Shown: positions 26,740-35,068, numbered from the stretch's first letter. The stretch is 51,674 nucleotides of DNA from Conexibacter sp. (GCA_025964295.1 JAOPZD010000430.1:1-51674), one strand, 5' to 3'. Notes: generated by a model from the letters alone, not told the origin. Numbers and translations: made by a program.

Positions 26740-28739
26740 CGAGCGGCGCGCTCGACACGCTGGTCGACGCGATCGGCCTGGCACTGGACTGCGACGCGCT
26801 GCTCATGGCCGACCGCACGACCGACGGGACTCTGCGCACGGCCGCGACCCGCGGCCTGTCGGTCGAGACGGCCGAGCTGCTGCTCGCGGGGCTGGCCGAC
26901 GCCGACACGGACATGCTGCGCGGCGGTCCGCGGACGCTCCGAGACCTGTCCGCGCAGGCGGCGGACGGGTTGGCGCAGCGGAACGTGATGGGCGCGTTCT
27001 GCGTTGCGACCGAACCCAACGCGACCGCGCCGGGCGTCTTCTGCGCGCTGAGCTTCCGCGGCGACGTGAGCCCGGACGCCGACCTGCTCGTAACCTTCGC
27101 TCGGCACGCCGGCGTCGCGATGGCGCAGCGGACGGCGCCGGCGCTGCTCAAGGGGGTCGCGGCGGGCGACGACGCGTTCGACGGCCTCGCCCTGTCCACC
27201 CACAACCTCGAGGAGCTGACGCACGCCGTCGGCCGCATCGTTCACCAGATCCTCGGCTACCCGATGACCGCGATCATGGTCTACGACGAGGACCGCGGCG
27301 TCCTGCAGATGACCCCGGGCTCGTTCGATGCGGACCATGCAACGACGGCCTCCTATCAGATCCCGGTCACAAATCTGCGTAGTAACGCGGCCCGCGTCTT
27401 CGCCACGGGACATCCCTATCTCTCGAACGACGCGCCGGTCGATCCCGGCATCCGCCCGGGCTACGCGGACGCCTTCGGCATCGCGCGACTGCTGTCGGTG
27501 CCCTTGCGCATGGGCGAGCGCCCGACGGGCGTACTCCACCTGGCCAACAAGACGGGCGACTTCACCACTGAGGACGTCGTCCGCGCGCAGGCGCTCGCGG
27601 CACGCATCGCCACGGTCGTGGAGATCGCCCGGACCTCGTTCCGCCTCGACCGCGAGCAGCGGCTCCAGCGTGTCCTCTCCGGCATCGCTGTCGCGATCGC
27701 CCGGGGCGACGGTCTCCAGGACTTCCTCTCCCCGGCCCTTCGCGAGCTGTGCGAGGTGACGGGCGCGTGCTTCATCGCGTTGGTCCCCGAGCGCGCGGCA
27801 CCGGTTTCCTGCCGGGGCGAAGATCCGCGGCCGGACCTCGAGCAGCTCCTGATCGAGGAGGCGCGGACGCAACCGCAGGCTTGCGCGACGGTCGTGCCTC
27901 CGACGACGATCGGCGACCCCGGCTGGGCCAAGGTCCACGTGCCGATCGAACTGCGCGGCGGACGAGTAGGCACGCTCTCAGCCCTGCGCTCACGCGGTGA
28001 GCCGTTCGCCCCTGACGAGCAGCACGCGATCGCACGCCTGGCCCAACTGGCCGCGCTGGCATGGGCGACCGAGCGCTACCAGCAGCAGCGCGCCGGGCTG
28101 GCGCGCGGGGAGGAACGCCGCGGCATCTCCGACGAGCTCCACGACGACGTCCAGCGGATCCTCCGGGAGGCTCAGCGGGAGATCGACGCGGTCCTCGCCG
28201 GGTCGCGCGACCTGGACGCGGAGACGACGCGCGACGTGCAGCGCGCCCGCGGCCTCGTCGTCCGCGGGACGAGTGCGATCCGGGACGCCGTCCACCGGGT
28301 GGACCGACCGGTGGAGGACGACCTGTGCGGCCGTCTGCAGACGATCGCTTCGGCGGCACGCGACGAGTTCCCTCTGACCATCTCCGTCGAGCTTCCCGAG
28401 GACGCGTGCCGCGCGACGAGTGCGCTGGCGACGCCCGGTGCCGACGCGCTGCTCCGGGTGGCGAGGGAGGCGCTCGTCAACGCCGCAAAGCACGGTGGCG
28501 AGTGCTGCGTCACCGTCAGGCTGGAGCTGCTCCCTGGGGCACGCATCCGACTGGTCGTCGAGGACGACGGTCCGGGCATCAGCGCGCGCACCCGCAGCGC
28601 CCACCACGGTCTGGGCTTCCTCCGCCGCACGCTCAAGGATCATGGCGGCCGGCTGGAGCTCCGTTCCGGGGCCTCCGGGGGCACCCGCGTCGTGGCGACG
28701 TTGCCGGCGGCGACGTCGGTCCCTTCCACGGTGTCGTAG
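26736..28739 (+). CDS. GAF-domain sensor histidine kinase (HisKA_3), canonical
   Basis: A cytosolic 667-residue kinase with no membrane segment. Two or three GAF-like regions (about 1-150, 160-335, 345-455) precede a HisKA_3 dimerization box with SDELHDDVQ; phospho-acceptor His at about 469. The ATPase domain has an intact N-box (REALVNAAKHGG, Asn about 582) and EDDGPGIS. It is the same architecture as the minus-strand kinase at 28640-30772, and the two share blocks such as ATERYQQQR/ATERYQRQR. It is translationally coupled to the TetR gene, and its last 100 nt overlap the other kinase gene head to tail. A natural partner is the regulator at 30792-31460. Confidence 0.87.
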   Translation: MTSGALDTLVDAIGLALDCDALLMADRTTDGTLRTAATRGLSVETAELLLAGLADADTDMLRGGPRTLRDLSAQAADGLAQRNVMGAFCVATEPNATAPGVFCALSFRGDVSPDADLLVTFARHAGVAMAQRTAPALLKGVAAGDDAFDGLALSTHNLEELTHAVGRIVHQILGYPMTAIMVYDEDRGVLQMTPGSFDADHATTASYQIPVTNLRSNAARVFATGHPYLSNDAPVDPGIRPGYADAFGIARLLSVPLRMGERPTGVLHLANKTGDFTTEDVVRAQALAARIATVVEIARTSFRLDREQRLQRVLSGIAVAIARGDGLQDFLSPALRELCEVTGACFIALVPERAAPVSCRGEDPRPDLEQLLIEEARTQPQACATVVPPTTIGDPGWAKVHVPIELRGGRVGTLSALRSRGEPFAPDEQHAIARLAQLAALAWATERYQQQRAGLARGEERRGISDELHDDVQRILREAQREIDAVLAGSRDLDAETTRDVQRARGLVVRGTSAIRDAVHRVDRPVEDDLCGRLQTIASAARDEFPLTISVELPEDACRATSALATPGADALLRVAREALVNAAKHGGECCVTVRLELLPGARIRLVVEDDGPGISARTRSAHHGLGFLRRTLKDHGGRLELRSGASGGTRVVATLPAATSVPSTVS

Positions 28740-30772
28740 TCGACCGGCACGACCGCGGCGAGCTGCATCCCGCCTGTGCTGCCGCGGCTCAGCCGCAGCG
28801 TCCCCCCGTGCTCCGCCAGCGCCGCGCGCTGGCGGCCGAGCCATCCATCGCCGACCACCGTTGGCCCTTCCCCGCCCGCGCTGTCGGCGACGATGCTCAG
28901 CGCGAGGCGGCCGTCCGCCAGCACGTCCAGCCCGACCGTCAGCCGGTGCGGCCCGTCCTCGGACACCGCCTCGACCACGACCGCCCGCGCGATCTCCATG
29001 AGCACCTTCGTCGTCGACCGGCGTAGGCGTTTGGCGGACGCGACCGTATCGTCCTCCAGGCGCAGGTGGATGGCGGACGCGAACCGCTGCTCGACCGACG
29101 AGACCAGGGACGCCAGCTGGCGCCCGAGGTCGGACGGCTGCGGCGCGGACAGGCGGGTGATCACGGTGCGGATCGCCGTGTCGCCCTGTACCAGGAGTCC
29201 TCGCGCGCGCGTCAATCTGATGCCAGCCTCACTGGAGACGCTCGGGCGCTCCAGCGCCGCGTCCAGGCTCATCTGCGCGGCGAACAGCAGCTGCGCGACG
29301 TCGTCGTGCAGGTCCTCCGCGATGCGCTGCCGCTCGTGCAGGCGGGCGAGCTCGACCCGCTGGCGTTGGTACCGCTCAGTTGCGCGCGCCAGCGCGGCGA
29401 GGTTCGCGAGCCGGTCCAGCGCGCCGCGCTCGTCGCGCGAGAACGGCTCGGCGCGCCGGCGCAGCGCAACGAGCGTTCCGACCCGCTGACGCGCGAGCCA
29501 CGCCGGCAGGTGGAGGGCCCCCCAACCGGTGCCGCCGGCCTCGGTCGGTGACACGACGTACGCCCGGATGCCTGGGGCCTGCGCCGCTTCGTCCAGGACG
29601 GACCGCTCGATGGCGGCGGGGAGCTCGGGGGCGCGGTGGATGATCGGCGCGCCGTCCACCGGGACGAAGGCGATGAGGTCGGCGGCGGTGACCTCGGCCA
29701 GCGCCGCGAACGTCACCGGGAGGAGCTCGGTCATCTCGGCACCCGATGCCACCCCGACCGCGGCGTCGGACAGGATCTCCTCGAGCTGGCGCTGCTGCCG
29801 GAGCCGGAAGCGCGTGCCGGCCAGGTCGACGGCGGCCGCGACCTTCGGGGCCAGCGCGTCGGCCCGCTCGACGTCCTCGGCCGCGAACTCGTCGGTCGCG
29901 TCGGCGAGGTGGAGGACGCCGACATCGCGGCCCGCCATCACCAGCGGGACGGACAGAATCCGGGAGAGGCCGAAGCTGACGACGTCGGAGTCGCCGTCCC
30001 CGAGCTCGTCCGTCACGTCGTTGGAGTAGAACGAGCAGCCTGTGGCCAGCACCCTCGTCGAGTGCGCGCGCAGGTCGAACGCGCTGACCTGGCACGCGGA
30101 AGTCGCCTCGTCCGGCGCGCCGAACGAGCCCGGCAGCAGCTGTAGGACGTCGCGGCGGTCGTCCCGCACCATCACCCCGCTCCGGGTCGCGCCGAAGAGC
30201 GGCGCCACGACGGCGTCGACCGCGCGCGTGAGCTCCCCGAACGTGTTGGCCGACAGCACGAGCTGATCAAGAATCGCAAGCGACCGCGCGCGGGCCCTGG
30301 CGGCGAGGACGCTGTCGACGCCGCCGCCCTCCCCCTCGAGGCCCATCGCCGTCTGCCGCGCGAAAACCGGCGCGAGCTCCTCGTTGGTGAACGCCCCGAG
30401 GTCGCGCTTCAGCGCAACGACCGCCGCGAGCGGCCGGCCGGGCTCCAGCTCGGCGACCGCACCGAGCAGCGCGGCGAACCCCTGTCGGACGAGCGTCTCG
30501 GCGTGCGGGACCCCGCCGGTGAAGAGCGACGGGATCGACAGCTCCCCCATCCGGACAAGGTCGGGCACGATCGCGGCGAGGACCGGCTCCAGGCGCGCGC
30601 ACTGAACGTCGTCGAGCCCGCACGCGGCGACCAGCGACCACGTGTCTCCCTGGTCACGACCGAGCGCGACGATCGCGTCGCTGTCGAACGCGCGCTGCGC
30701 CGTCTCGGCGACGCCGGCCAGGTCGACCTCGGGCGCGGAGCGAGCGGTGGCGCGCAGGGCCATGGCGCTCAT
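28640..30772 (-). CDS. GAF-domain sensor kinase with degenerate ATPase domain
   Basis: A 710-residue protein with GAF-like regions and a HisKA_3 box AEDLHDDVAQ (His about 489). The ATP-binding part is altered: where the paralogue has REALVNAAKHGG this protein has ARAVVVEAVSEDG, losing the N-box Asn and the Lys-His, and VVEDDGPG is replaced by IVADSAGG. It may therefore be a pseudokinase that senses ligand and is phosphorylated by, or dimerizes with, the canonical kinase. It follows the response regulator by 19 nt. The 3' end is antisense to the end of the convergent kinase gene for 100 nt. Confidence 0.85.
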   Translation of the reverse strand: MSAMALRATARSAPEVDLAGVAETAQRAFDSDAIVALGRDQGDTWSLVAACGLDDVQCARLEPVLAAIVPDLVRMGELSIPSLFTGGVPHAETLVRQGFAALLGAVAELEPGRPLAAVVALKRDLGAFTNEELAPVFARQTAMGLEGEGGGVDSVLAARARARSLAILDQLVLSANTFGELTRAVDAVVAPLFGATRSGVMVRDDRRDVLQLLPGSFGAPDEATSACQVSAFDLRAHSTRVLATGCSFYSNDVTDELGDGDSDVVSFGLSRILSVPLVMAGRDVGVLHLADATDEFAAEDVERADALAPKVAAAVDLAGTRFRLRQQRQLEEILSDAAVGVASGAEMTELLPVTFAALAEVTAADLIAFVPVDGAPIIHRAPELPAAIERSVLDEAAQAPGIRAYVVSPTEAGGTGWGALHLPAWLARQRVGTLVALRRRAEPFSRDERGALDRLANLAALARATERYQRQRVELARLHERQRIAEDLHDDVAQLLFAAQMSLDAALERPSVSSEAGIRLTRARGLLVQGDTAIRTVITRLSAPQPSDLGRQLASLVSSVEQRFASAIHLRLEDDTVASAKRLRRSTTKVLMEIARAVVVEAVSEDGPHRLTVGLDVLADGRLALSIVADSAGGEGPTVVGDGWLGRQRAALAEHGGTLRLSRGSTGGMQLAAVVPVDYDTVEGTDVAAGNVATTRVPPEAPERSSSRPP

Positions 30773-30791
30773 CGTCCGCCCGCGGTGGCGG

Positions 30792-31460
30792 TCACAGCTC
30801 GGGTTGCGTCATGCCGGCCTCGCCGGCGGGCGCGATGAAGCCCGTGCGGATCGCCTTCGCGATCAGCTCGGTCTTCGTCCGGGCGGCGAACTTCGCCTTC
30901 AGCTTCTGGACGTGGAAGCGGACGGTCGACTCGGAGATGAAGAGGCGGGCGCCGATCTCGTGGTTCGTCAGGCCCTGCGCCGCGAGCTCAAGCACGCGCT
31001 CCTGTTGCGGCGTGGGCATGGCCTCGAGCATCCGCCCAGCGACCAGCTCGTGGAGCTGCTTGACGATCTGCGGGCCGGCATTGGCGTCCTGCTGCACGGT
31101 CCCCGCCATGACGCGGTCGATCGCGGCGCGGAGCTCTGGCAGCCCGGCCGCCTTGGTGACGTACGCGGCTGCCCCTGCCTGAAGGCAGCTGCGGACGGTC
31201 TCCTCGCTCAGATATGTCGTGAGGATGATCACCGCGGTCGACGGGAAACGCTCGCGCAGCGCGCGCGTGAGGTCCTCGCCCGTCATGTCGGGGAGGCGCA
31301 GGTCGACCACCGCGATGTCGGGCAGCGTCCGCCGCGCGAGAGCCAGCGCGTCGGCGGCGGTCGCCGACGTGCCGACCACCTCGAGGCGCGGATCCGCCGA
31401 CAGCGAAGCCTTCAGACCCTCCCGAACGACCTCGTGGTCGTCGACGATCAGGATTCGCAC
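30792..31460 (-). CDS. NarL/FixJ-family response regulator
   Basis: A 222-residue regulator. The receiver domain begins VRILIVDDHEVVREGLK, with phospho-acceptor Asp at about 53 in VVDLRLPDM and the conserved Lys in AAYVTKAAG. The LuxR-type helix-turn-helix is at about 150-206, with LTNHEIGARLFISESTVRFHVQKLKAKF. The GTG at 31460, with AGAGAGGA upstream, is chosen because the receiver fold starts there. It is transcribed with the degenerate kinase. Its targets are unknown, but it is one candidate for the protein that binds the 18-bp dyads nearby. Confidence 0.9.
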   Translation of the reverse strand: MRILIVDDHEVVREGLKASLSADPRLEVVGTSATAADALALARRTLPDIAVVDLRLPDMTGEDLTRALRERFPSTAVIILTTYLSEETVRSCLQAGAAAYVTKAAGLPELRAAIDRVMAGTVQQDANAGPQIVKQLHELVAGRMLEAMPTPQQERVLELAAQGLTNHEIGARLFISESTVRFHVQKLKAKFAARTKTELIAKAIRTGFIAPAGEAGMTQPEL

Positions 31461-31557
31461 AACGGTTACCCGTCCTCTCTCCTCCGGTGCTTCAGTGTAA
31501 TCGTGGCAACAGCACCGGCGGGGCACTATCGGGCGGCCGCAGAAACGTGCTCGTCCT

Positions 31558-31590
31558 CGTCGCCGCACTTTCCTCAGCGCGGCGGCGACG
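31558..31590 (-). terminator. Hairpin after the acyl-CoA ligase gene
   Basis: A perfect 9-bp stem, CGTCGCCGC / GCGGCGACG, with a 15-nt loop lies 2 nt beyond the ligase stop, in the direction of transcription. It lacks a T-run. It may end the ligase transcript before the response regulator gene. Confidence 0.5.
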
Positions 31591-31592
31591 AC

Positions 31593-33299
31593 CTACTGTC
31601 TCCGGATCGATGCCGGTGCGGCAACTGGCGGAACCGACAGTTCCAGCGGCGCGAGGAGATCGCGCGGCCGGGACCGCCCGTTCTCGTGCCCGTTCGCGTA
31701 CCACTCGCGCAGGAGGAACTTCTTCGGCTTGCCACCGGCGGTCCGTGGGAGCTCGTCGATAACGTGGACCGTCCGTGGCTTCTTGAAGCCCGCGAGGTGG
31801 CGAGTGCAATAGGCGACGACCTCGTCGACGTCGATGGTCGAGCCGGGCACGGGCTGGACGACGGCGCAGACCGTCTCGCCCCACTTCTCGTGCGGCAGGC
31901 CGACGACGGCGATGTCGGCGACGAGTGGATGAGTGCGCAGGACGTCCTCGATCTCGGCCGGGAAGATGTTCATGCCCCCGCTGATGATCATGTCGCCGCG
32001 GCGGCCCGAGATGTACAGGAGGCCCTCGTCGTCGAGATAGCCCATGTCGCCCGTATAGAGCCACTCGTCCTCGGTGATCAGCCGCGCGGTCATCTCCTTG
32101 TCGTCCCAGTACCCGGCGGTGACCGAGGCCCCGCGGACGATGATCTCGCCGTCGGTGTGAGCGGGCACCTCGACGCCGTCCGTGCCGACGATCCGGATCT
32201 CGGAGAACATCGACGCGCGACCGGCGGATCCGGGCTTGCGGCGCGCGTCGGCCGGCGTGATCCGCGAGAGCGACGCCCCGCCCTCGGTCAGGCCGTAGAC
32301 CTGGATGAAGTCGACGTCCGGAAGCAGCTCCTGCGCGCGCAGGGTGGTGGCTTTGGAGACGGCCTGCCCGCCGCACATGATCATCTCCAGCCCCGAGAGG
32401 TCGATGTCGCCGATCATCGGGAGCGCGAGGATCTCGTAGAGCATCGTGGGGACCCACAGCACGTGGGTGATCCGGTGCTCGGACACGTACCGCACGACGG
32501 CCTCGGGGTCGAAGCCGCCCGAGCGCTTCACGTGCGCCGTGCCCCCCTGCTGCAGGATCGGCAGCGTGAAGTCGTGGCGGCCGCCGATGTAATAGAGGTC
32601 GATGATCGCGTAGGTCGAGTGCTGCGGCCCGAGCTGATAGTCAATGACCTGCTGCATCGCGTTGAACAGGACGGTGCCGTTGGACCAGACGACGCCCTTC
32701 GGCTCCCCGGTCGTCCCCGACGTGAAGATGATCTCGTGGGGATCCTCGAGCGTCCCCATCCCAACCGGCAGATCCGCGGAGGAGGAGGCGCAGAGCTCCT
32801 CGTAGTCGAGATCGGAGGTGCCGCCGTCGCCGAGAGCGATCATCGTCCGCAGGTCGGGCACAGCCCCGGAGCGGCGCAGCTCCACGACCGTCGGCAGGAA
32901 CCGCTCCTCGACGAAGATCGTGCGGACGCCGGCGCGCCGCAGCAGCGTCGCGAGCTCCCCGGCGCGTAGGCGCCAGTTGAGAGGGACCATGATCGCCCGG
33001 GCCGCAGCGATGCCGATCTCGATCTCGAGGAACTCGACCCGGTTGGTCGTCAGGACCGCGACACGGTCCATCGGTTGCAGACCGAGGCCGAGAAGCCCGT
33101 TGGCCACCCGGCGGCTGCGGTCCCGCAACTCGCCGTAGGTGCGCGAGGTGTCCTCGAAGAGGATCGCCTGGGTTCCCAGGTCGAGCCCCTGGCGCTCGAC
33201 GAGGTACGGCAGCGTGAGCCGGTTCCAGCGGGCCGACGTCGACAGGTCGACGCGCACGTTCTCGCGATCGTAACCATCGTGGGGACCCTGGCGTGGCAT
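31593..33299 (-). CDS. Acyl-CoA ligase (AMP-binding, FadD-like)
   Basis: A complete ANL-superfamily ligase of about 568 residues. FTSGTTGEPKG is the phosphate loop, YGLTEGGAS the A5 motif, YTGDMGYLDDEG the hinge region and PRTAGGKPKK the A10 lysine region. It is the full-length paralogue of the ligase at the left edge. The ATG at 33299 is chosen by alignment with that paralogue and lies 37 nt from dyad copy G. A separate promoter and a terminator hairpin suggest it is monocistronic. Confidence 0.9.
   Translation of the reverse strand: MPRQGPHDGYDRENVRVDLSTSARWNRLTLPYLVERQGLDLGTQAILFEDTSRTYGELRDRSRRVANGLLGLGLQPMDRVAVLTTNRVEFLEIEIGIAAARAIMVPLNWRLRAGELATLLRRAGVRTIFVEERFLPTVVELRRSGAVPDLRTMIALGDGGTSDLDYEELCASSSADLPVGMGTLEDPHEIIFTSGTTGEPKGVVWSNGTVLFNAMQQVIDYQLGPQHSTYAIIDLYYIGGRHDFTLPILQQGGTAHVKRSGGFDPEAVVRYVSEHRITHVLWVPTMLYEILALPMIGDIDLSGLEMIMCGGQAVSKATTLRAQELLPDVDFIQVYGLTEGGASLSRITPADARRKPGSAGRASMFSEIRIVGTDGVEVPAHTDGEIIVRGASVTAGYWDDKEMTARLITEDEWLYTGDMGYLDDEGLLYISGRRGDMIISGGMNIFPAEIEDVLRTHPLVADIAVVGLPHEKWGETVCAVVQPVPGSTIDVDEVVAYCTRHLAGFKKPRTVHVIDELPRTAGGKPKKFLLREWYANGHENGRSRPRDLLAPLELSVPPVAAPASIRRQ
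31624..31641. promoter_or_regulatory. Operator-like dyad, copy F (inside CDS end)
   Basis: ACTGGCGGAACCGACAGT matches 14 of 18 positions of the perfect copy. It falls in the last codons of the acyl-CoA ligase and 163 nt upstream of the response regulator. Because it is coding sequence it may be a chance match; otherwise it could control the regulator-kinase pair. Confidence 0.4.
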
Positions 33300-33336
33300 G
33301 CTCGCGTGAGTCTGGCAGCTCGACCCGGCACGGCGT

Positions 33337-33354
33337 ACTGGCAGTTGCGCCAGC
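33337..33354. promoter_or_regulatory. Operator-like dyad, copy G
   Basis: ACTGGCAGTTGCGCCAGC matches 13 of 18 positions of the perfect copy and nearly equals copy E (two differences). It lies 37 nt before the acyl-CoA ligase start. A further half-site, CACTGGC, follows at about 33368. Confidence 0.6.
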
Positions 33355-33743
33355 TGGGACCGGCGGCCACTGGCTGGCGCGATCGAGGTGTCCAACCTGA
33401 TCGGACCTGGCGCGTCGCTCAGCGGCAGGTCCGCAGCGCCGGGTCCTTGCCGACGAGGCGCCCGTGCTCGTTTGCCCGTCGCGGCACGGCTGGCGCTCGC
33501 CGGGCTCGACGCGCGTAGGGCTGGCTGGTCGTCCTGGGCGTGTGCAGCAGGGGCCTGAGACTCCCACGGGCACGTGAGCGCGATCCGCCCTCCCCCACCC
33601 CCTCGGTGACGCCCCGCAACGACACGGCATGATCACGGCGGTGGTCACATGGTCACCCTTGCGGAGCGTTCTCCAGCGGGGTGACGTCCGCGGCCGTGCC
33701 AGCGCTCGGGAGCACGGACGCCCAGTGTTCATCGGTCTACAAG
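33355..33743. other. Gene-poor spacer before the tRNA scar
   Basis: With the promoter region before it, this is the only stretch over 300 nt without a supportable gene. Open frames here are short, Arg/Pro-rich and have no ribosome site or family pattern. Apart from dyad copy G at its left edge and the half-site near 33368 I see nothing recognizable. It may contain displaced sequence from the recombination at its right end. Confidence 0.6.
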
Positions 33744-33800
33744 CGGAGAGACAGGGATTCGAACCCTGGGTACGGCTTACACCGCACAACGGTTTTCGAG
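33744..33800 (-). pseudogene. 3' half of a class II tRNA (tRNA-Ser, CGA-type loop); probable att scar
   Basis: Read on the minus strand: anticodon loop CTCGAAA, 3' anticodon strand ACCGT, a long variable arm (GTGCGG / CCGTAC stem), a perfect T arm CAGGG-TTCGAAT-CCCTG, then acceptor strand TCTCTCC and discriminator G. The T arm and variable arm are as expected for tRNA-Ser. Sequence 5' of the loop is TTGAT instead of the ACGGT needed to pair, and no D arm or 5' acceptor strand follows, so homology breaks at the anticodon loop. That is a usual crossover point for tyrosine integrases. Confidence 0.82.
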
Positions 33801-33806
33801 ATCAAC

Positions 33807-33851
33807 GCAAGCCGGGATGGATTTGGCTTGCTAGAGCCATTCTAGCGGCTC
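33807..33851. repeat. Nested inverted repeats at the tRNA/E2 junction
   Basis: Three small inverted repeats lie in 45 nt: GCAAGCC / GGCTTGC (33807-33813, 33825-33831), CTAGA / TCTAG (33831-33835, 33841-33845) and GAGCC / GGCTC (33834-33838, 33847-33851). They sit exactly between the broken tRNA and the broken E2 gene. They may be recombinase-binding or terminator remnants. Confidence 0.55.
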
Positions 33852-35066
33852 ACGAGGGCCCTGCGGGCGGTCGGCGACGAGTTGTTCGAGGTCGAGACCG
33901 ACAAGGCGGCGATGACGATCTCCGCCGAGGCCGCCGGGACCTGGTACATCGTCGTCGCCGTCAACCAGACCGCCGCCGTCGGAGAGATCGTCGCCCGCAT
34001 CGGCGATGAGGGCGGTCAGCCTCCCGAGCAGCCGGCGGCGCCCGACAAGGCCGCCGCGACTCCGCCCGCCGCGCAGCCCGCAGCGTCGGCGAGTGACCAC
34101 GGACCTCCCCAGGCTCCGGCGCCATCGGCCTCCGACGACAACGGCGGGCCACCCGCCCGCATCTCCCCCGTCGCCCGGCGGATGGCCGCGCACCATGCCG
34201 TCGCACTCGCTGCCATCCGCGGCACCGGGCCGGGCGGGCGCATCGTCCGCGCCGACATCGAGAGCGCTGCAGGCCTCCAGACCTCACCACCTTCGACGGT
34301 GTCGCAGCCTGTTGCCCGCGCGGCGCCCACGGCGGCAGAGCCGGCCGAGAAGCCGACACCTCGCACGGGCACGGCGAAGGGCGAGGTCCGCATCGAGGAA
34401 CTCACCCGCGTGCAGACCGTCGTCGCGCGACGGATGTCGGAGTCCAAGAGCACCGCGCCGGAGTTCATCCTCGGTGTCGACGTCGACATGGAGGAGGCGA
34501 TCGCCCTGCGCACGCGGCTGAAGGCGCTGGCGGGTGAGGAGAAGCCGCCGTCCTACAACGACCTGGTGGTGAAGGCGAGTGCGCTGGCGCTGCGGGAATT
34601 CCCGCGTGCGAACGGCGCCTACGTCGACGGGCGCTTCGAGCTCTACGAGCACGTCAACGTGGGCGTGGCGGTGGCCGCGAACGACGCGTTGATCGTCCCG
34701 ACGATCTTCGACGCCGACAGGAAGTCGCTCGGCGAGATCGGGCGTGAGTCCCGTCGTCTGGCCGGCCGGGTGCGTGACGGGCAGGTCACGCCGCCGGAGC
34801 TGGCGGGCGGGACGTTCACCGTGTCGAACCTCGGGATGTTCGGGATCTCGGAGTTCATCTCGATCCTCAACCCGCCGCAGGCGGCGATCCTGTCTGTCGG
34901 CGAGATGAAGCGCACCCCCGTCGAATGGGAGGACGAGGTCGCGCTGCGGCACGTGCTGAAGCTGCGGCTCAGCTGCGATCACCGCATCCTCTACGGCGCC
35001 GACGCCGCGGGCTTCCTGCGCCGCATCAGGGACCTGCTCCAGAACCCGCTGGCGATGGCGCTCTGA
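33846..35066 (+). pseudogene. 2-oxoacid dehydrogenase E2 (acyltransferase), 5'-truncated
   Basis: Dihydrolipoamide acyltransferase with only the second half of its lipoyl domain: the frame opens after TAG at 33843 and reaches LFEVETDKA (lipoyl Lys) within 20 codons, so about 30 N-terminal residues and a normal start are missing. The first possible initiator is a TTG at 33882. The rest is intact: Pro/Ala linker, E1/E3-binding domain (ISPVARRMAAHHAV), and the catalytic domain ending SCDHRILYGADAAGF. There the usual HxxxDG Asp is Tyr, which may be a subfamily trait. The truncation coincides with the tRNA scar. Confidence 0.85.
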
Positions 35067-35068
35067 TC

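Noticed and set aside
31624..31641. Dyad copy F considered as firm evidence that the response regulator is in the regulon.
   Set aside because: It lies in the coding end of the ligase gene, so it is kept only as a weak candidate.
33629..34009. A 126-codon frame crossing the tRNA remnant on the plus strand.
   Set aside because: It runs through the tRNA fragment and the start of E2 in another frame, shows no family pattern and has no ribosome site.
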